From the NCBI RefSeq assembly GCF_031348265.1, contig NZ_CP133771.1, positions 1,674,001 to 1,738,000 of the forward strand: a stretch of 64,000 nucleotides of DNA, in the 5' to 3' direction. The position numbers were made by a program, and so were the translations under genes. The notes beneath the pieces were generated by a model that was not told the origin of the DNA, searched no databases, and saw only the letters and a list, made by a program, of their open reading frames with translations. Positions 10,818-19,612 of the stretch are shown here, piece by piece (the stretch's first letter is position 1; each line of letters starts with the position of its first letter). Origin of the DNA: Streptomyces collinus (lineage in GTDB: Bacteria > Actinomycetota > Actinomycetes > Streptomycetales > Streptomycetaceae).

Positions 10818-11714
10818 ACGACCTCACCGATAGCAGTCGCCACCCCAGGGCCGGAGCGCCCCGGGTTCGGCACCCTGCAGGCCGCCCTGGGCGTCGTCGC
10901 CTTCTCCCTCACGTTCCCGGCCACCGCCTGGGGCCTGGAGGGCTTCGGCCCGTGGTCGCTGGTCGCCGTGCGGAGCGTCCTGGCCGCGGTGATCGCGGGC
11001 GGCTGTCTGCTGGCCCTGCGCGTGCCGCTGCCCGCCCGCCGGCACCGGGCGGGACTCGCGGTCGTCGGGGCCGGTGTCGTCCTCGGCTTCCCCCTGCTGA
11101 CGACGCTCGCGCTGGAGACCTCCACCACCGCGCACGCCGCCGTCGTGGTCGGGCTGCTGCCGCTGACGACCGCTCTCTTCTCCGCGCTGCGCGTGGGCAC
11201 CCGGCCCTCGCGCACCTTCTGGACCGCCGCCCTCGTGGGCGCGGCGGCGGTGCTGGCCTTCACCGTGCAGCAGAGCGGCGGCGCCCTGACCACCGCCGAC
11301 CTGTACCTCTTCGCCGCGCTGCTGGTCTGCGCGGCCGGTTACACCGAGGGCGGCCGCCTGGCCCGGGTCATGCCCGGCTGGCAGGTGATCGGCTGGGCGC
11401 TGGTGCTGTGCCTGCCGCTGACCGTGCCCGTCGCCGCGTTCGCCCTGACGCGGGAGCCCGTGCAGCTGACCGCGCACAGCGTCACCGGGCTGCTGTGGGT
11501 CGCGGCGGGCTCACAGTTCGCCGGGCTGGTCGTCTGGTACCGCGGCATGGCGGCCATCGGCATCCCCAAGGCCAGCCAGTTGCAGCTCGCCCAGCCACTG
11601 CTCACACTGGTGTGGTCGGTGCTGCTGCTGGGCGAGCACCTCACGGTCGCCGCCCCGCTGACGGCCGCGGCGGTGCTGGTCTGCATCGCCGTCACACAGC
11701 GATCACGCGGCTGA
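10794..11714 (+). CDS. EamA/DMT-family membrane transporter
   Basis: A 306-aa integral membrane protein with about ten hydrophobic segments arranged as two five-helix halves, typical of drug/metabolite (EamA, RhaT-like) exporters. The second half has the usual WVAAGSQFAGLVVWYRGMAAIGIPKASQLQLAQPLLT region. The N-terminus (MRAHSSATTTSPIAV) is polar. The ATG 10794-10796 overlaps the ATG of the divergent MocR gene, leaving no room for a ribosome site. Control by that regulator is inferred; the exported compound is unknown. Confidence 0.88.
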   Translation: MRAHSSATTTSPIAVATPGPERPGFGTLQAALGVVAFSLTFPATAWGLEGFGPWSLVAVRSVLAAVIAGGCLLALRVPLPARRHRAGLAVVGAGVVLGFPLLTTLALETSTTAHAAVVVGLLPLTTALFSALRVGTRPSRTFWTAALVGAAAVLAFTVQQSGGALTTADLYLFAALLVCAAGYTEGGRLARVMPGWQVIGWALVLCLPLTVPVAAFALTREPVQLTAHSVTGLLWVAAGSQFAGLVVWYRGMAAIGIPKASQLQLAQPLLTLVWSVLLLGEHLTVAAPLTAAAVLVCIAVTQRSRG

Positions 11715-11733
11715 GCGGGACGGCGCACGGCCC

Positions 11734-11762
11734 CTGCCGGCAGGCGCCCCCCGCCGTAGACT
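11734..11762 (+). promoter_or_regulatory. Possible promoter of the DUF1918 gene
   Basis: TAGACT (11757-11762) fits a principal-sigma -10 element. CTGCCG (11734-11739) is a weak -35 with a 17-base spacer. The element lies 46 bases before the DUF1918 ATG. Confidence 0.35.
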
Positions 11763-11807
11763 CGGAGGCCACGGACCGCTGCTCCGCACACCGTGAGGAG
11801 GCCCCAG

Positions 11808-12008
11808 ATGCGCGCAACCGTGGGCGACCAGCTTGTCCAGCACGGCAGGGTGGTCGGTCAGCACGACAAGGTCGGCGAGATCGTCGAGGTGCTCGGCCAG
11901 AAGGGCGGTCCCCCGTACCGCGTCCGGTTCGAGGACGGGCACGAGGGCGTGTGCTCGCCGGGCCCCGACACGGAGATCCGGCACAGGGAGACCACCACCG
12001 GGCCATGA
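11808..12008 (+). CDS. DUF1918 small protein
   Basis: A 66-aa basic-to-neutral protein that is nearly all one DUF1918 domain: MRATVGDQL, GRVVGQHDKVGEIVEVLG, GGPPYRVRFEDGHEG and CSPGPDTEIRH. The fold is SH3-like. Members are small, widespread in actinobacteria, and without a known role. The start has a strong GAGGAGG (11795-11801) at 6 bases. It ends 1 base before the stop of the convergent GHL10 gene. Confidence 0.9.
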   Translation: MRATVGDQLVQHGRVVGQHDKVGEIVEVLGQKGGPPYRVRFEDGHEGVCSPGPDTEIRHRETTTGP

Positions 12009-12009
12009 C

Positions 12010-13245
12010 TCAGCGCGGGGGCGGCGCCGGCTGCCCGTAGTGGTCGGCGACGACCCGCGCCATCGCCCCGATCCGGTCGGCCGCCACGTCCTTGGCGGCG
12101 AAGTAGACGTGCCCGCGCACCTGCGGGTACTCCCCGGCCAGCGTCAGGTGCCGGGAAAGTTCGCCCGTCTCCTGCCACGCCGCGGGCTGCGCCGGGTCAC
12201 CCGCCTTGTACAGCGCCTCCCCCACGTAGAGCTGCGTCGAGCTGTCGCGGGCGGCCTCCGCCCACCAGGGCAGCAGCTTCGCGTAGTCGGCGGCGGCGAA
12301 GCCGATGTTCCAGTACAGCTGCGGGACGATGTAGTCGATCCAGCCCTCGCGCACCCACTTCCGCGTGTCCGCGTGCAGATCGTCGTACGTCTGCACGCCC
12401 GCCCTCGTGTCCGAGCCGAGAGGGTCGGTCGCGGCGTTGCGCCACACGCCGAAGGGGCTGATGCCGAAGCGTGCGCTCGGCCGGACCTCCTTGACGCGGT
12501 CCGCCGTCTCCCGCACCAGCCGGTCGATGTTGTCCCGCCGCCAGGCGGCCCGGTCCGGGAAGCCGCCGCCGTGCTCGTCGTAGGCCGCGTCGTCGTCGAA
12601 GGTCTGCCCGGCCACGGGGTACGGGTAGAAGTAGTCGTCGAAGTGGACGCCGTCCACGGGGTACTTCGCCACCGCGTCGAGCATCGCGTCCTCGACGAAG
12701 GCGCGGACCTCGGGCAGCCCCGGGTTGTAGAAGAGCTTCCCGCCGTACGTCACCACCCAGTCGGGGTTCTCCCGGGCGGGGTGGGAGGCGGCCAGGCGGG
12801 ACGGGTCGGCATGCACGGCGACCCGGTACGGGTTGAACCAGGCGTGCAGCTGAAGACCGCGGGCATGGGCCTCCTCCAGGGCCGTGCCCAGCGGGTCCCA
12901 GCCGGGGTCCTTGCCCTGGGTGCCGGTGAGGTACTGCGACCAGGGCTCGTACGGCGACGGCCACATCGCGTCCGCCGTGGGCCGGACCTGCAAGAACACG
13001 GTGTTCAGGCGGTTGTCGGCCGCGGTGTCGAGATGGGTGAGCAGTTCGGCGCGCTGCTGCGCCGCGCTCAGTCCGGATTTCGACGGCCAGTCGCGGTTGG
13101 CCACGGACGCGATCCAGACGCCCCGCATCTCGGAGTCCGGTGCCCCGCCCCGGCGGCCGGTCGCGGCCGACGCCTGAGGCATCATCGTGAAAGCCGACAG
13201 CGCCGCCACCGCGAACGCCCTGCGTGAGACTCGTCCCATCCGCAT
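12010..13245 (-). CDS. Tat-exported GHL10 (DUF187) glycosyl-hydrolase-like protein
   Basis: A 411-aa exported protein. The N-terminus MRMGRVSRRAFAVAALSA has a twin-arginine motif (S-R-R-A-F) and a cleavage site after QASA, near residue 28. The mature part is a TIM-barrel of the GHL10 family: EMRGVWIASVANRDWP, NTVFLQVRPTADAMW, LHAWFNPYRV, VDGVHFDDYFYPYP and YIVPQLYWN, with acidic residues at the strand ends where catalysis is expected. Related proteins act on cell-wall or other glycans, but the substrate is not known. ATG 13245 and ATG 13239 are both possible starts. Confidence 0.88.
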   Translation of the reverse strand: MRMGRVSRRAFAVAALSAFTMMPQASAATGRRGGAPDSEMRGVWIASVANRDWPSKSGLSAAQQRAELLTHLDTAADNRLNTVFLQVRPTADAMWPSPYEPWSQYLTGTQGKDPGWDPLGTALEEAHARGLQLHAWFNPYRVAVHADPSRLAASHPARENPDWVVTYGGKLFYNPGLPEVRAFVEDAMLDAVAKYPVDGVHFDDYFYPYPVAGQTFDDDAAYDEHGGGFPDRAAWRRDNIDRLVRETADRVKEVRPSARFGISPFGVWRNAATDPLGSDTRAGVQTYDDLHADTRKWVREGWIDYIVPQLYWNIGFAAADYAKLLPWWAEAARDSSTQLYVGEALYKAGDPAQPAAWQETGELSRHLTLAGEYPQVRGHVYFAAKDVAADRIGAMARVVADHYGQPAPPPR

Positions 13246-13418
13246 GCCCCAAAAGCCGCGGATCCGCCCGGCCGCGGATCGCTCCGCGCCCAGCATGCCC
13301 GAAGCAGACCCGACCCCGGCGATCGATCATCGATACTTCGGAGTAACGTGCACGAACGGAGCAGGCACCGGGACCCGGCGAACCTGCCCGGACGTGGATC
13401 AGCAGCGAAAGGGACGAT

Positions 13419-14294
13419 GTGACGGACATCCCAGCGGGAGACATTGCACGCGTCGGAGTCGTGGGCTGCGGTCAGATGGGCGCGGGCATCGCCGAGGTGT
13501 GCGCCCGGGCCGGCCTGGACGTCAAGGTCGCCGAGACCACCGGCGAAGCCCTGGAGATCGGCCGCACCCGGCTGTTCACCTCCCTGGCCAAGGCGGCCGA
13601 GCGCGGCAAGATCACCGAGGAGGAGCAGGAGGCCACGCTGGCCCGCCTGAGCTTCACCACGGACCTCGGCGAATTCGCCGACCGTGACCTCGTGATCGAG
13701 GCCGTCGTCGAGAACGAGCAGGTCAAGACCGAGATCTTCCAGGTACTGGACCAGGTCGTGACCCGGCCGGACGCCATCCTGGCCTCCAACACCTCGTCCA
13801 TCCCGCTGGTGAAGCTGGCGGTGGCGACCTCACGGCCCGACCAGGTCATCGGCGTCCACTTCTTCAACCCGGCCCCGGTGCAGAAGCTCGTCGAGCTGAT
13901 CCCGGCGCTGACCACGTCCGAGGGCACCATCGGCCGCGCCCAGGTGTTCACGGAGAAGCTGCTGGGCAAGCACGCGATCCGCGCCCAGGACCGTTCCGGC
14001 TTCGTGGTCAACGCGCTGCTGATCCCCTATCTGCTCTCGGCGATCCGGATGTTCGAGACGGGCATCGCCAGCCGCGAGGACATCGACAACGGCATGGAGA
14101 TGGGCTGCGCCCACCCGATGGGCCCGCTGAAGCTGTCGGACCTGATCGGCCTGGACACGGTCGCCTCGGTCGCGCAGTCCATGTACGAGGAGTACAAGGA
14201 GCCCCTGTACGCCGCTCCCCCGCTCCTGCAGCGCATGGTCGACGCGGGCCGGCTGGGCCGCAAGTCGGGCTCGGGCTTCTACACCTACGCCTGA
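13419..14294 (+). CDS. 3-hydroxybutyryl-CoA (3-hydroxyacyl-CoA) dehydrogenase
   Basis: NAD-dependent oxidation of 3-hydroxyacyl-CoA, or acetoacetyl-CoA reduction, in fatty-acid or butyrate metabolism. The 291-aa protein has the Rossmann motif VGVVGCGQMGAGIAE (residues 12-26), the family signature HFFNPAPVQKLVELI with the catalytic His, and the C-terminal dimer domain ending in GRLGRKSGSGFYTY. This is the short one-enzyme form, not the hydratase fusion. The GTG start has AAAGGGA (about 13408-13414) upstream. It stands alone and is followed by a strong terminator. Confidence 0.93.
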   Translation: MTDIPAGDIARVGVVGCGQMGAGIAEVCARAGLDVKVAETTGEALEIGRTRLFTSLAKAAERGKITEEEQEATLARLSFTTDLGEFADRDLVIEAVVENEQVKTEIFQVLDQVVTRPDAILASNTSSIPLVKLAVATSRPDQVIGVHFFNPAPVQKLVELIPALTTSEGTIGRAQVFTEKLLGKHAIRAQDRSGFVVNALLIPYLLSAIRMFETGIASREDIDNGMEMGCAHPMGPLKLSDLIGLDTVASVAQSMYEEYKEPLYAAPPLLQRMVDAGRLGRKSGSGFYTYA

Positions 14295-14356
14295 CCACTC
14301 CTGCCCGTCCGTCTCCTTCCCGAGGCCGATTACGGACGGTCAGATTTCGGCCATGT

Positions 14357-14392
14357 CGCGGGCCCGGCACCGGATGTGGTGCCGGGCCCGCG
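14357..14392. terminator. Strong hairpin terminator after the hydroxyacyl-CoA dehydrogenase gene
   Basis: CGCGGGCCCGGCACC (14357-14371) pairs perfectly with GGTGCCGGGCCCGCG (14378-14392): a 15-bp stem with a 6-base loop, 62 bases after the stop codon. Confidence 0.85.
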
Positions 14393-14522
14393 GCATTCAC
14401 ACACCGTGTGCGCGCCGGGCTCGCATATGCCCTACGCACACTCTCCCCAGGCGCCCACCAGGCGAGTTGACTCCTCATGCGCATGCAAGGGATGTGAAAC
14501 GACTACGGAAAGGAGCGGAATC

Positions 14523-14780
14523 GTGACCGCCGATCCCGAGCATCCCGTCGTTCATGGAGAACTCGCAGAGTTACGACGCCGCCTCGATGTGGCCTACGCC
14601 CGCGTCGAGGGCGGACTGGCTCTGCTCAGCCACCGCACCGAGGAGACCGCCAAGGAGATCGAGGAGCTCAACACCCGGATCCACACGCTCGAACACGCGC
14701 GCTGGCCGCTGCCCGCGGTCGCCGCCCTCACCGCCGTGGGTGCCCTCGTCATGGCGATCTGGCAGGTGCTGGGCCGCTGA
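14523..14780 (+). CDS. Small tail-anchored coiled-coil protein, function unknown
   Basis: An 85-aa protein not recognised as a named family. Residues about 12-55 are heptad-rich and charged (ELAELRRRLDVAYARVEG, then HRTEETAKEIEELNTRI), suggesting a coiled coil. Residues about 60-82 (LPAVAALTAVGALVMAIWQVL) are a single C-terminal membrane helix, so the protein is probably tail-anchored with its coil in the cytoplasm. The GTG start has a perfect AAAGGAG (14509-14515) at 7 bases. The protein resembles phage-holin-like or divisome accessory small proteins in layout only. It ends 1 base before the convergent Nudix stop. Confidence 0.75.
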   Translation: MTADPEHPVVHGELAELRRRLDVAYARVEGGLALLSHRTEETAKEIEELNTRIHTLEHARWPLPAVAALTAVGALVMAIWQVLGR

Positions 14781-14781
14781 C

Positions 14782-15327
14782 TCAGGGCAGCGTGTCCTGA
14801 CCGAGCCTGAGATGGTGCAGCAGAAGTAACGCGGCCGCCATGTTGGCGGCCGGGACCTCGCCGCGGGCGACCATGTCGGGGACGAGCTTGAGAGGCACCC
14901 ACTCCCGGCGGTCCGACTCGAAGTCGTCCACGGGGTGCCCGACGTAGTCGCCCTCGTCGGCCCAGTACACGTGGTGCCGGGCGTCGGTGAGCCCGTTGGA
15001 CGGCTCCACGCTCATGAGGTGGCGCAGGGGTCCCGGCCGCCAGCCGGTCTCCTCCTCCAGTTCCCTGGCGGCCGCGCGGGCGACGTCCTCGCCGTCCTCG
15101 ACGACCCCCGCCGCGAGTTCCCACCCCCAGCTGTCGGTGATGAAGCGGTGCCGCCAGAGCAGCAGCACCTCGTTGGCCTCGTTCACGACCGTGGCCACCG
15201 CAACGGGGCGCAGTCGTATGAGGAAGTGGTCCAGGTGCCTGCCGTCCGGCAGTTCGACATCCGCGAGATTGACGCTGAACCAGCGGTTTGAGTACACAGT
15301 TTGCTCGTTGTGTTTCGTCCACTGCAC
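14782..15327 (-). CDS. Nudix hydrolase
   Basis: A 181-aa pyrophosphohydrolase. The Nudix box is complete (GVVEDGEDVARAAARELEEETGW, from about residue 83), with the REUxEExGU glutamates that bind divalent metal. The N-terminal WFSVNLADVELPDG and LLLWRHRFITDSWGWELAAG segments resemble ADP-ribose/ADP-sugar pyrophosphatases, but the substrate is open. A GTG start (15327) with GGAAGGTGG upstream was chosen over an ATG 66 bases further out. Confidence 0.9.
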   Translation of the reverse strand: MQWTKHNEQTVYSNRWFSVNLADVELPDGRHLDHFLIRLRPVAVATVVNEANEVLLLWRHRFITDSWGWELAAGVVEDGEDVARAAARELEEETGWRPGPLRHLMSVEPSNGLTDARHHVYWADEGDYVGHPVDDFESDRREWVPLKLVPDMVARGEVPAANMAAALLLLHHLRLGQDTLP

Positions 15328-15434
15328 GGTTCTGCCACCTTCCGTCGAGTAAGTGGCAATATCGCAGCAGGGACGGAGGGACAGCAGGCGCACAGGAAGC
15401 GCCTCGGAGCGACCCCGGGCACCACCGCCCGGAT

Positions 15435-16775
15435 CTACAACGGTACGCGCAGGGCCCCGTCGATGAGTTCGGCGGCTTCGGCCGTGCCCGCGCAGCCACT
15501 GCGCACCAGGTGCTCCCGCACCGCGCGCAGCCGGTCGCGCAGCCGCTGGGACTCCATGCCCCGGGCCTGCTCGGCCATCTGCACGGCGATGACCACCGCC
15601 TTGTCGGCGTTGCCCTGCCGCAGTTCGATGGTGCTCAGCATCGCCAGCCGGTGCACCCGGCCGCGGTCGTGCGCCGGGTTGTCGACGGCGGCCGCGGCAT
15701 GCTCCCCGGCGGCCGCGATCTCCCCGAGGCTCAACAGCGCCTCCGCCACCTGGACGTTGACGAGCCCGGGCTGGACATAACCGGTCTCGTCGGGCTCGTA
15801 GCCGCGCCGGATGCGCTCGGCGGACTGCTCGGCCCGCCGGATGCAGGACAGGGCACTGCCGCCGTCGCCGAGATGCGCGTACGCCTTGGCCTGCATCGCG
15901 TAGAGGTCGGAGGCGAGCGCCGGGGTGATGTGCTTGCCGGCGGCCCGCAGCGCCGCCTCCGCGAAGGCGACGGACTGCCGGTACTCCCGCATGAACAGCG
16001 ACTGGTTGACGAGCAGGGCGATCACATACGCCCCCAGGCCCCGGTCCCCGCTGGCCTTGGCCAGCCGCAGCGCCTGGTGGAAGTAGCGCTGGGCGAGCCC
16101 GTGCGCGTCGGAGTCGTACGCGCAGATGCCGGCGACCGCCACCAACCCGCCGGTGGCCCGGTGCAGTTGACGGCCCGTCTCATCGGTGTAGCCGCCGCGC
16201 AGCAGCGGTGCGGCCTCGGCGTTGAGGAAGCCGACGATCCGGGCCCGCGTGGCGATGCCCCCGGCCTTGCGGTACATCTGCTCGTAGTGCGCGCGGGCGG
16301 CCCGCAGCATCTCCAGATCGCCCGTGGTGACCCGGTGTCTGCCGCCGCGGGAGACGTCCACGTCCTCGGGCGGGTTCTCCCACTCCCACACCGGCATCAC
16401 GGCGGGCGTGCCGGTGAGCGCGGGCGCGCCCAGGATGTGCGGGCGCTGCTGCTGGTCGGAGCGCCACAGGGCGGTGGCCCGTTCGACGAACCCGGACAGG
16501 GAACCGGTGTGCGGGGCGGACGGCTCGCCGGGCACGCCGAGGCCGATGTCGTCGAGGGTGACCTGCCGTTGCAGCCGGCCCGCGAGCACCTCGCAGATCA
16601 GGTCGGGCACTTGGCCCCGGGGGCGCTGCCCCTTCAACCACCGGGCGACGGCGGTGTGTTCGTACCTCAGGGACAGGCCACGCGCCCGTCCCGCCTGATT
16701 GACGTGTGCGGCCAGCCCCGCGTGCGAGATCCCCGCCTCGTCCAGGATCGCGTCGAGCAGAGTGTTGGGCTGCAT
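15435..16775 (-). CDS. NsdA-like regulator with N-terminal DNA-binding-like region and TPR-type repeats
   Basis: A 446-aa cytoplasmic protein. The N-terminus (MQPNTLLDAILDEAGISHAGLAAHVNQAGRA ... YEHTAVARWLKGQRPRGQVPDLICEVLAGRL) is a helix-turn-helix-like module shared with the Streptomyces NsdA family. From about residue 190 the protein is all-helical with TPR-like pairs (HRATGGLVAVAGICAYD, GLAQRYFHQALRLAKASGD, VQVAEALLSLGEIAAAGEHA). NsdA itself represses development and antibiotic production in S. coelicolor; this protein is a paralogue and its own role is unknown. ATG 16775 chosen because family members start just before the NTLLDAIL segment. Confidence 0.8.
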   Translation of the reverse strand: MQPNTLLDAILDEAGISHAGLAAHVNQAGRARGLSLRYEHTAVARWLKGQRPRGQVPDLICEVLAGRLQRQVTLDDIGLGVPGEPSAPHTGSLSGFVERATALWRSDQQQRPHILGAPALTGTPAVMPVWEWENPPEDVDVSRGGRHRVTTGDLEMLRAARAHYEQMYRKAGGIATRARIVGFLNAEAAPLLRGGYTDETGRQLHRATGGLVAVAGICAYDSDAHGLAQRYFHQALRLAKASGDRGLGAYVIALLVNQSLFMREYRQSVAFAEAALRAAGKHITPALASDLYAMQAKAYAHLGDGGSALSCIRRAEQSAERIRRGYEPDETGYVQPGLVNVQVAEALLSLGEIAAAGEHAAAAVDNPAHDRGRVHRLAMLSTIELRQGNADKAVVIAVQMAEQARGMESQRLRDRLRAVREHLVRSGCAGTAEAAELIDGALRVPL

Positions 16776-17022
16776 GTGGGCCCCCCGGGTGGCTCGGTGC
16801 GGCCAGGTTAGTGGGTCCGCCTTCACACGGGGTGTGAACGGAGTGCTCGAATCCGCACGGTGTGCGCACTGTCGCTGAGAGTCGCCGACCGGTTGACTGA
16901 ATTGCCTCGAAAGAGGCCGGCCGGGCCGCCGGCTCCCCCTCGTACAGTGCGGCGGCCCGCACCCGCCGTCCGCCCGGCCGCCTGCCCGACACTCCGTGGC
17001 GGGGCGGACGGCATCGCCGGCC

Positions 17023-17096
17023 GCCCCAAGGGGCGCGGGGAACTGCGCGACGAGCCACGACGAGCCCGCAGCCGCCGCCGTCGCGCAGTCCCGCGG
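17023..17096. repeat. Streptomyces dispersed intergenic repeat forming the pheST terminator
   Basis: The sequence starts with GCCCCAAGGGGC, continues with GCGGGGAACTGCGCGACG and closes with CGTCGCGCAGTCCCGC. ACTGCGCGACG (17042-17052) and CGTCGCGCAGT (17079-17089) pair perfectly, and flanking GC bases extend the stem. This word family (ggggcgcgggga-actgcgcgac) is one I recognise as recurring between genes throughout Streptomyces genomes. It ends 2 bases from the pheT stop and so doubles as the transcription terminator of pheST. The rest of the 323-base gene-free stretch 16776-17098 holds the upstream region of the NsdA-like gene and nothing else I can name. Confidence 0.7.
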
Positions 17097-17098
17097 TG

Positions 17099-19612
17099 CT
17101 AACTCCGCAGCTCGGCTCCGACACGCTCGCCCGCGAGGGCGACCGCCGCGTCCCGGGCCGCGGAGGCCTCGTCCACGGTCAGCGTCCGGTCAGCCGCCCG
17201 GAACCGCAGCGCATAGGCGAGCGACTTCCGTCCGTCACCCAGCTGCTCCGCGTTCTCGTAGACGTCGAACAGCCGGATGGACTCCAGCAGTTCCCCGGCC
17301 CCCGCACGCAGGGCCTCCTCGACCTCCGCCGCGGGGACGACGGCGTCGACGACCAGGGCGACATCCTGCGTGGCGACGGGGAACGTGGAGATCCGCGGCG
17401 CCTCGGCCGTGGCGTCACCGGCGGCCTCCACCGCGTCCAGGTCGATCTCCATCGCGCAGCTGCGCGCGGGCAGCCCGAGAGCCTTCACGACCCGCGGGTG
17501 CAACTCGCCCGCATGCCCCACGACCCGCTCGGCGCCGTCCACGGTGACCGACAGCTCGGCGCACCGCCCCGGGTGCCACGGCCCGTACTGGCCCTTGCGG
17601 ATGACGAGTTCGGCACCGGCCTCACGGGCGACGGACCGGGCGGCCTCGACCGCGTCGGCCCAGTCGGCCGGACGGCCCTTGCCCCACCAGCCGGCCTGTT
17701 CGCGCGCACCGGCGAGGACCACGGCCACGTGCCGCGGCTGGTCGGGCAGCGCCGCGTTCAGCTCGGCGAGCTCCTCTTCGGTCGGGCGGCGGTCGACGGG
17801 CAGCACGGCCGCGGTCCGCCGCTCCTCGCGCGGCCGGAAGACCAGTCCGGTTTCGAACAGCGCGAGGTCGTGCGAGCCCCGGCCGTCGTTGCGGCGCAGG
17901 GCGGCGAGCAGACCCGGCAGCAGCGTCGTGCGCAGCGCGGGCTCCTCGTCGCTCAGCGGGTTGCTGAGCTTCACGACGCGGCGGGCCGGGTCGTCCGCCT
18001 CCAGGCCGAGCTGGTCGAAGACCTGCTCGGCGATGAACGGGTAGTTCAGCGCCTCGACGTACCCGGCACCGGCCAGGGCACGGCCGGCACGGCGGTGCAG
18101 CCGCTGCCGGTCGGTCAGGCCGAGGCCCGCCGGCGGCCGGGGCAGCGTTGAGGGCAGGTTCTCGTAGCCCTCCAGCCGGATGACCTCTTCGGCCAGGTCG
18201 TTCGGGTCGGTGAGGTCGGGACGCCACGACGGCACGGTGACGATCAGCTCGTCCTGCCCGTACACGTCGCAGCCGACCTCCTGGAGGCGGCGCACGACGG
18301 TCTCGCGGCCGTAGGCGATGCCCGCGACCTTGTCCGGGTGGTCGGCGGGGATGGTGATGGTGCGCGGCGCGGAGGGGGCCAGGATCTCGGTGACGCCGGC
18401 CTCGGCGGTGCCCCCGGCGAGGAGGACCAGCAGGTCGACGGTGCGCTGCGCGGCGGCAGCCGCGGCCTGCGGGTCGATGCCGCGCTCGAAGCGCCGGGAC
18501 GCCTCGGAGGACAGCTTGTGGCGGCGGGCCGTGCGCGCGATCGACACCGCGTCGAAGTGCGCGGCCTCGATGACGACGTCCGCCGTGACGTTCTCGGCGC
18601 TGTCGTGGTCGGCGATCTCCGTGTTGGCGCCGCCCATGACGCCGGCGAGCCCGATGGGGCCCCGGTCGTCGGTGATCACCAGGTCCTCGGCGTCCAGCGT
18701 GCGCTCGACGTCGTCGAGGGTGACGAGCTTCTCGCCCGGCTCGGCCCGGCGCACGCCGATCGTGCCCTGGACCAGGCCGCGGTCGTAGGCGTGCAGCGGC
18801 TGGCCGAGCTCCATCATCACGTAGTTCGTGACGTCGACGGCGAGGGAGACCGGGCGCATGCCGACCTTCTGGAGCCGGCGCTGGAGCCAGATCGGGGAGC
18901 GGGCCTCGGCGCTCAGGCCGGTCACCGTGCGGGCGGTGAAGCGGTCGCAGCCGGTGGGGTCCGAGACCCGCACCGGGTAGCCGTAGGCGTTCGGGCCGGG
19001 CACGTCGATCAGGGCCGGGTCACGCAGCGGCAGGCCGTAGGCGATGGCGGTCTCGCGGGCGACGCCGCGGATGGACAGGCAGTCGCCGCGGTTGGCGGTG
19101 ACGGCGATGTCCAGGACCTCGTCGACGAGCTCCAGGAGCTCGATGGCGTCCTTGCCCACCTCGGTCTCCGGCGGCAGGACGATGATGCCCTTGGTGCCGT
19201 CGTCGCCCATGCCCAGCTCCTCGCCGGAGCAGATCATGCCGTGCGAGTTCCTGCCGTACGTCTTGCGCGCGGAGATCGTGAAACCGCCGGGCAGCGAGGC
19301 GCCGGGCAGCACCACGACGACCTTGTCGCCGACCGCGAAGTTACGGGCGCCGCAGACGATCTCCTGGGGCTCGCCGGTGCCGTTGGCCTGGCCGACGTCG
19401 ACGGTGCAGAAGCGGATCGGCTTCTTGAAGCCCTCCAGCTCCTCGATGGTCAGCACCTGGCCGACGACCAGCGGGCCCTTGAGGTCGGCACCGAGCTGCT
19501 CGACGGTCTCGACCTCCAGACCGGCGGAAATGAGCTTGGCCTGGACGTCTCGGCCGGTCTCCGTCGCCGGCAGGTCGACGTACTCCCGCAGCCAAGAAAG
19601 CGGGACCCGCAT
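17099..19612 (-). CDS. pheT: Phenylalanyl-tRNA synthetase beta subunit
   Basis: Beta chain of the alpha2beta2 class II synthetase. The 837-aa protein has, in order: the N-terminal B1 region ([15 protein letters not shown]), a tRNA-binding OB domain (about 40-155, with [13 protein letters not shown] and [12 protein letters not shown]), the B3/B4 editing domain (about 215-400; [36 protein letters not shown]), the B5 domain, the pseudo-catalytic core, and the C-terminal anticodon-binding FDX-ACB domain ([15 protein letters not shown] ... [36 protein letters not shown]). Its ATG overlaps the pheS TGA by one base (TGATG). Confidence 0.97.
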   Translation of the reverse strand: MRVPLSWLREYVDLPATETGRDVQAKLISAGLEVETVEQLGADLKGPLVVGQVLTIEELEGFKKPIRFCTVDVGQANGTGEPQEIVCGARNFAVGDKVVVVLPGASLPGGFTISARKTYGRNSHGMICSGEELGMGDDGTKGIIVLPPETEVGKDAIELLELVDEVLDIAVTANRGDCLSIRGVARETAIAYGLPLRDPALIDVPGPNAYGYPVRVSDPTGCDRFTARTVTGLSAEARSPIWLQRRLQKVGMRPVSLAVDVTNYVMMELGQPLHAYDRGLVQGTIGVRRAEPGEKLVTLDDVERTLDAEDLVITDDRGPIGLAGVMGGANTEIADHDSAENVTADVVIEAAHFDAVSIARTARRHKLSSEASRRFERGIDPQAAAAAAQRTVDLLVLLAGGTAEAGVTEILAPSAPRTITIPADHPDKVAGIAYGRETVVRRLQEVGCDVYGQDELIVTVPSWRPDLTDPNDLAEEVIRLEGYENLPSTLPRPPAGLGLTDRQRLHRRAGRALAGAGYVEALNYPFIAEQVFDQLGLEADDPARRVVKLSNPLSDEEPALRTTLLPGLLAALRRNDGRGSHDLALFETGLVFRPREERRTAAVLPVDRRPTEEELAELNAALPDQPRHVAVVLAGAREQAGWWGKGRPADWADAVEAARSVAREAGAELVIRKGQYGPWHPGRCAELSVTVDGAERVVGHAGELHPRVVKALGLPARSCAMEIDLDAVEAAGDATAEAPRISTFPVATQDVALVVDAVVPAAEVEEALRAGAGELLESIRLFDVYENAEQLGDGRKSLAYALRFRAADRTLTVDEASAARDAAVALAGERVGAELRS

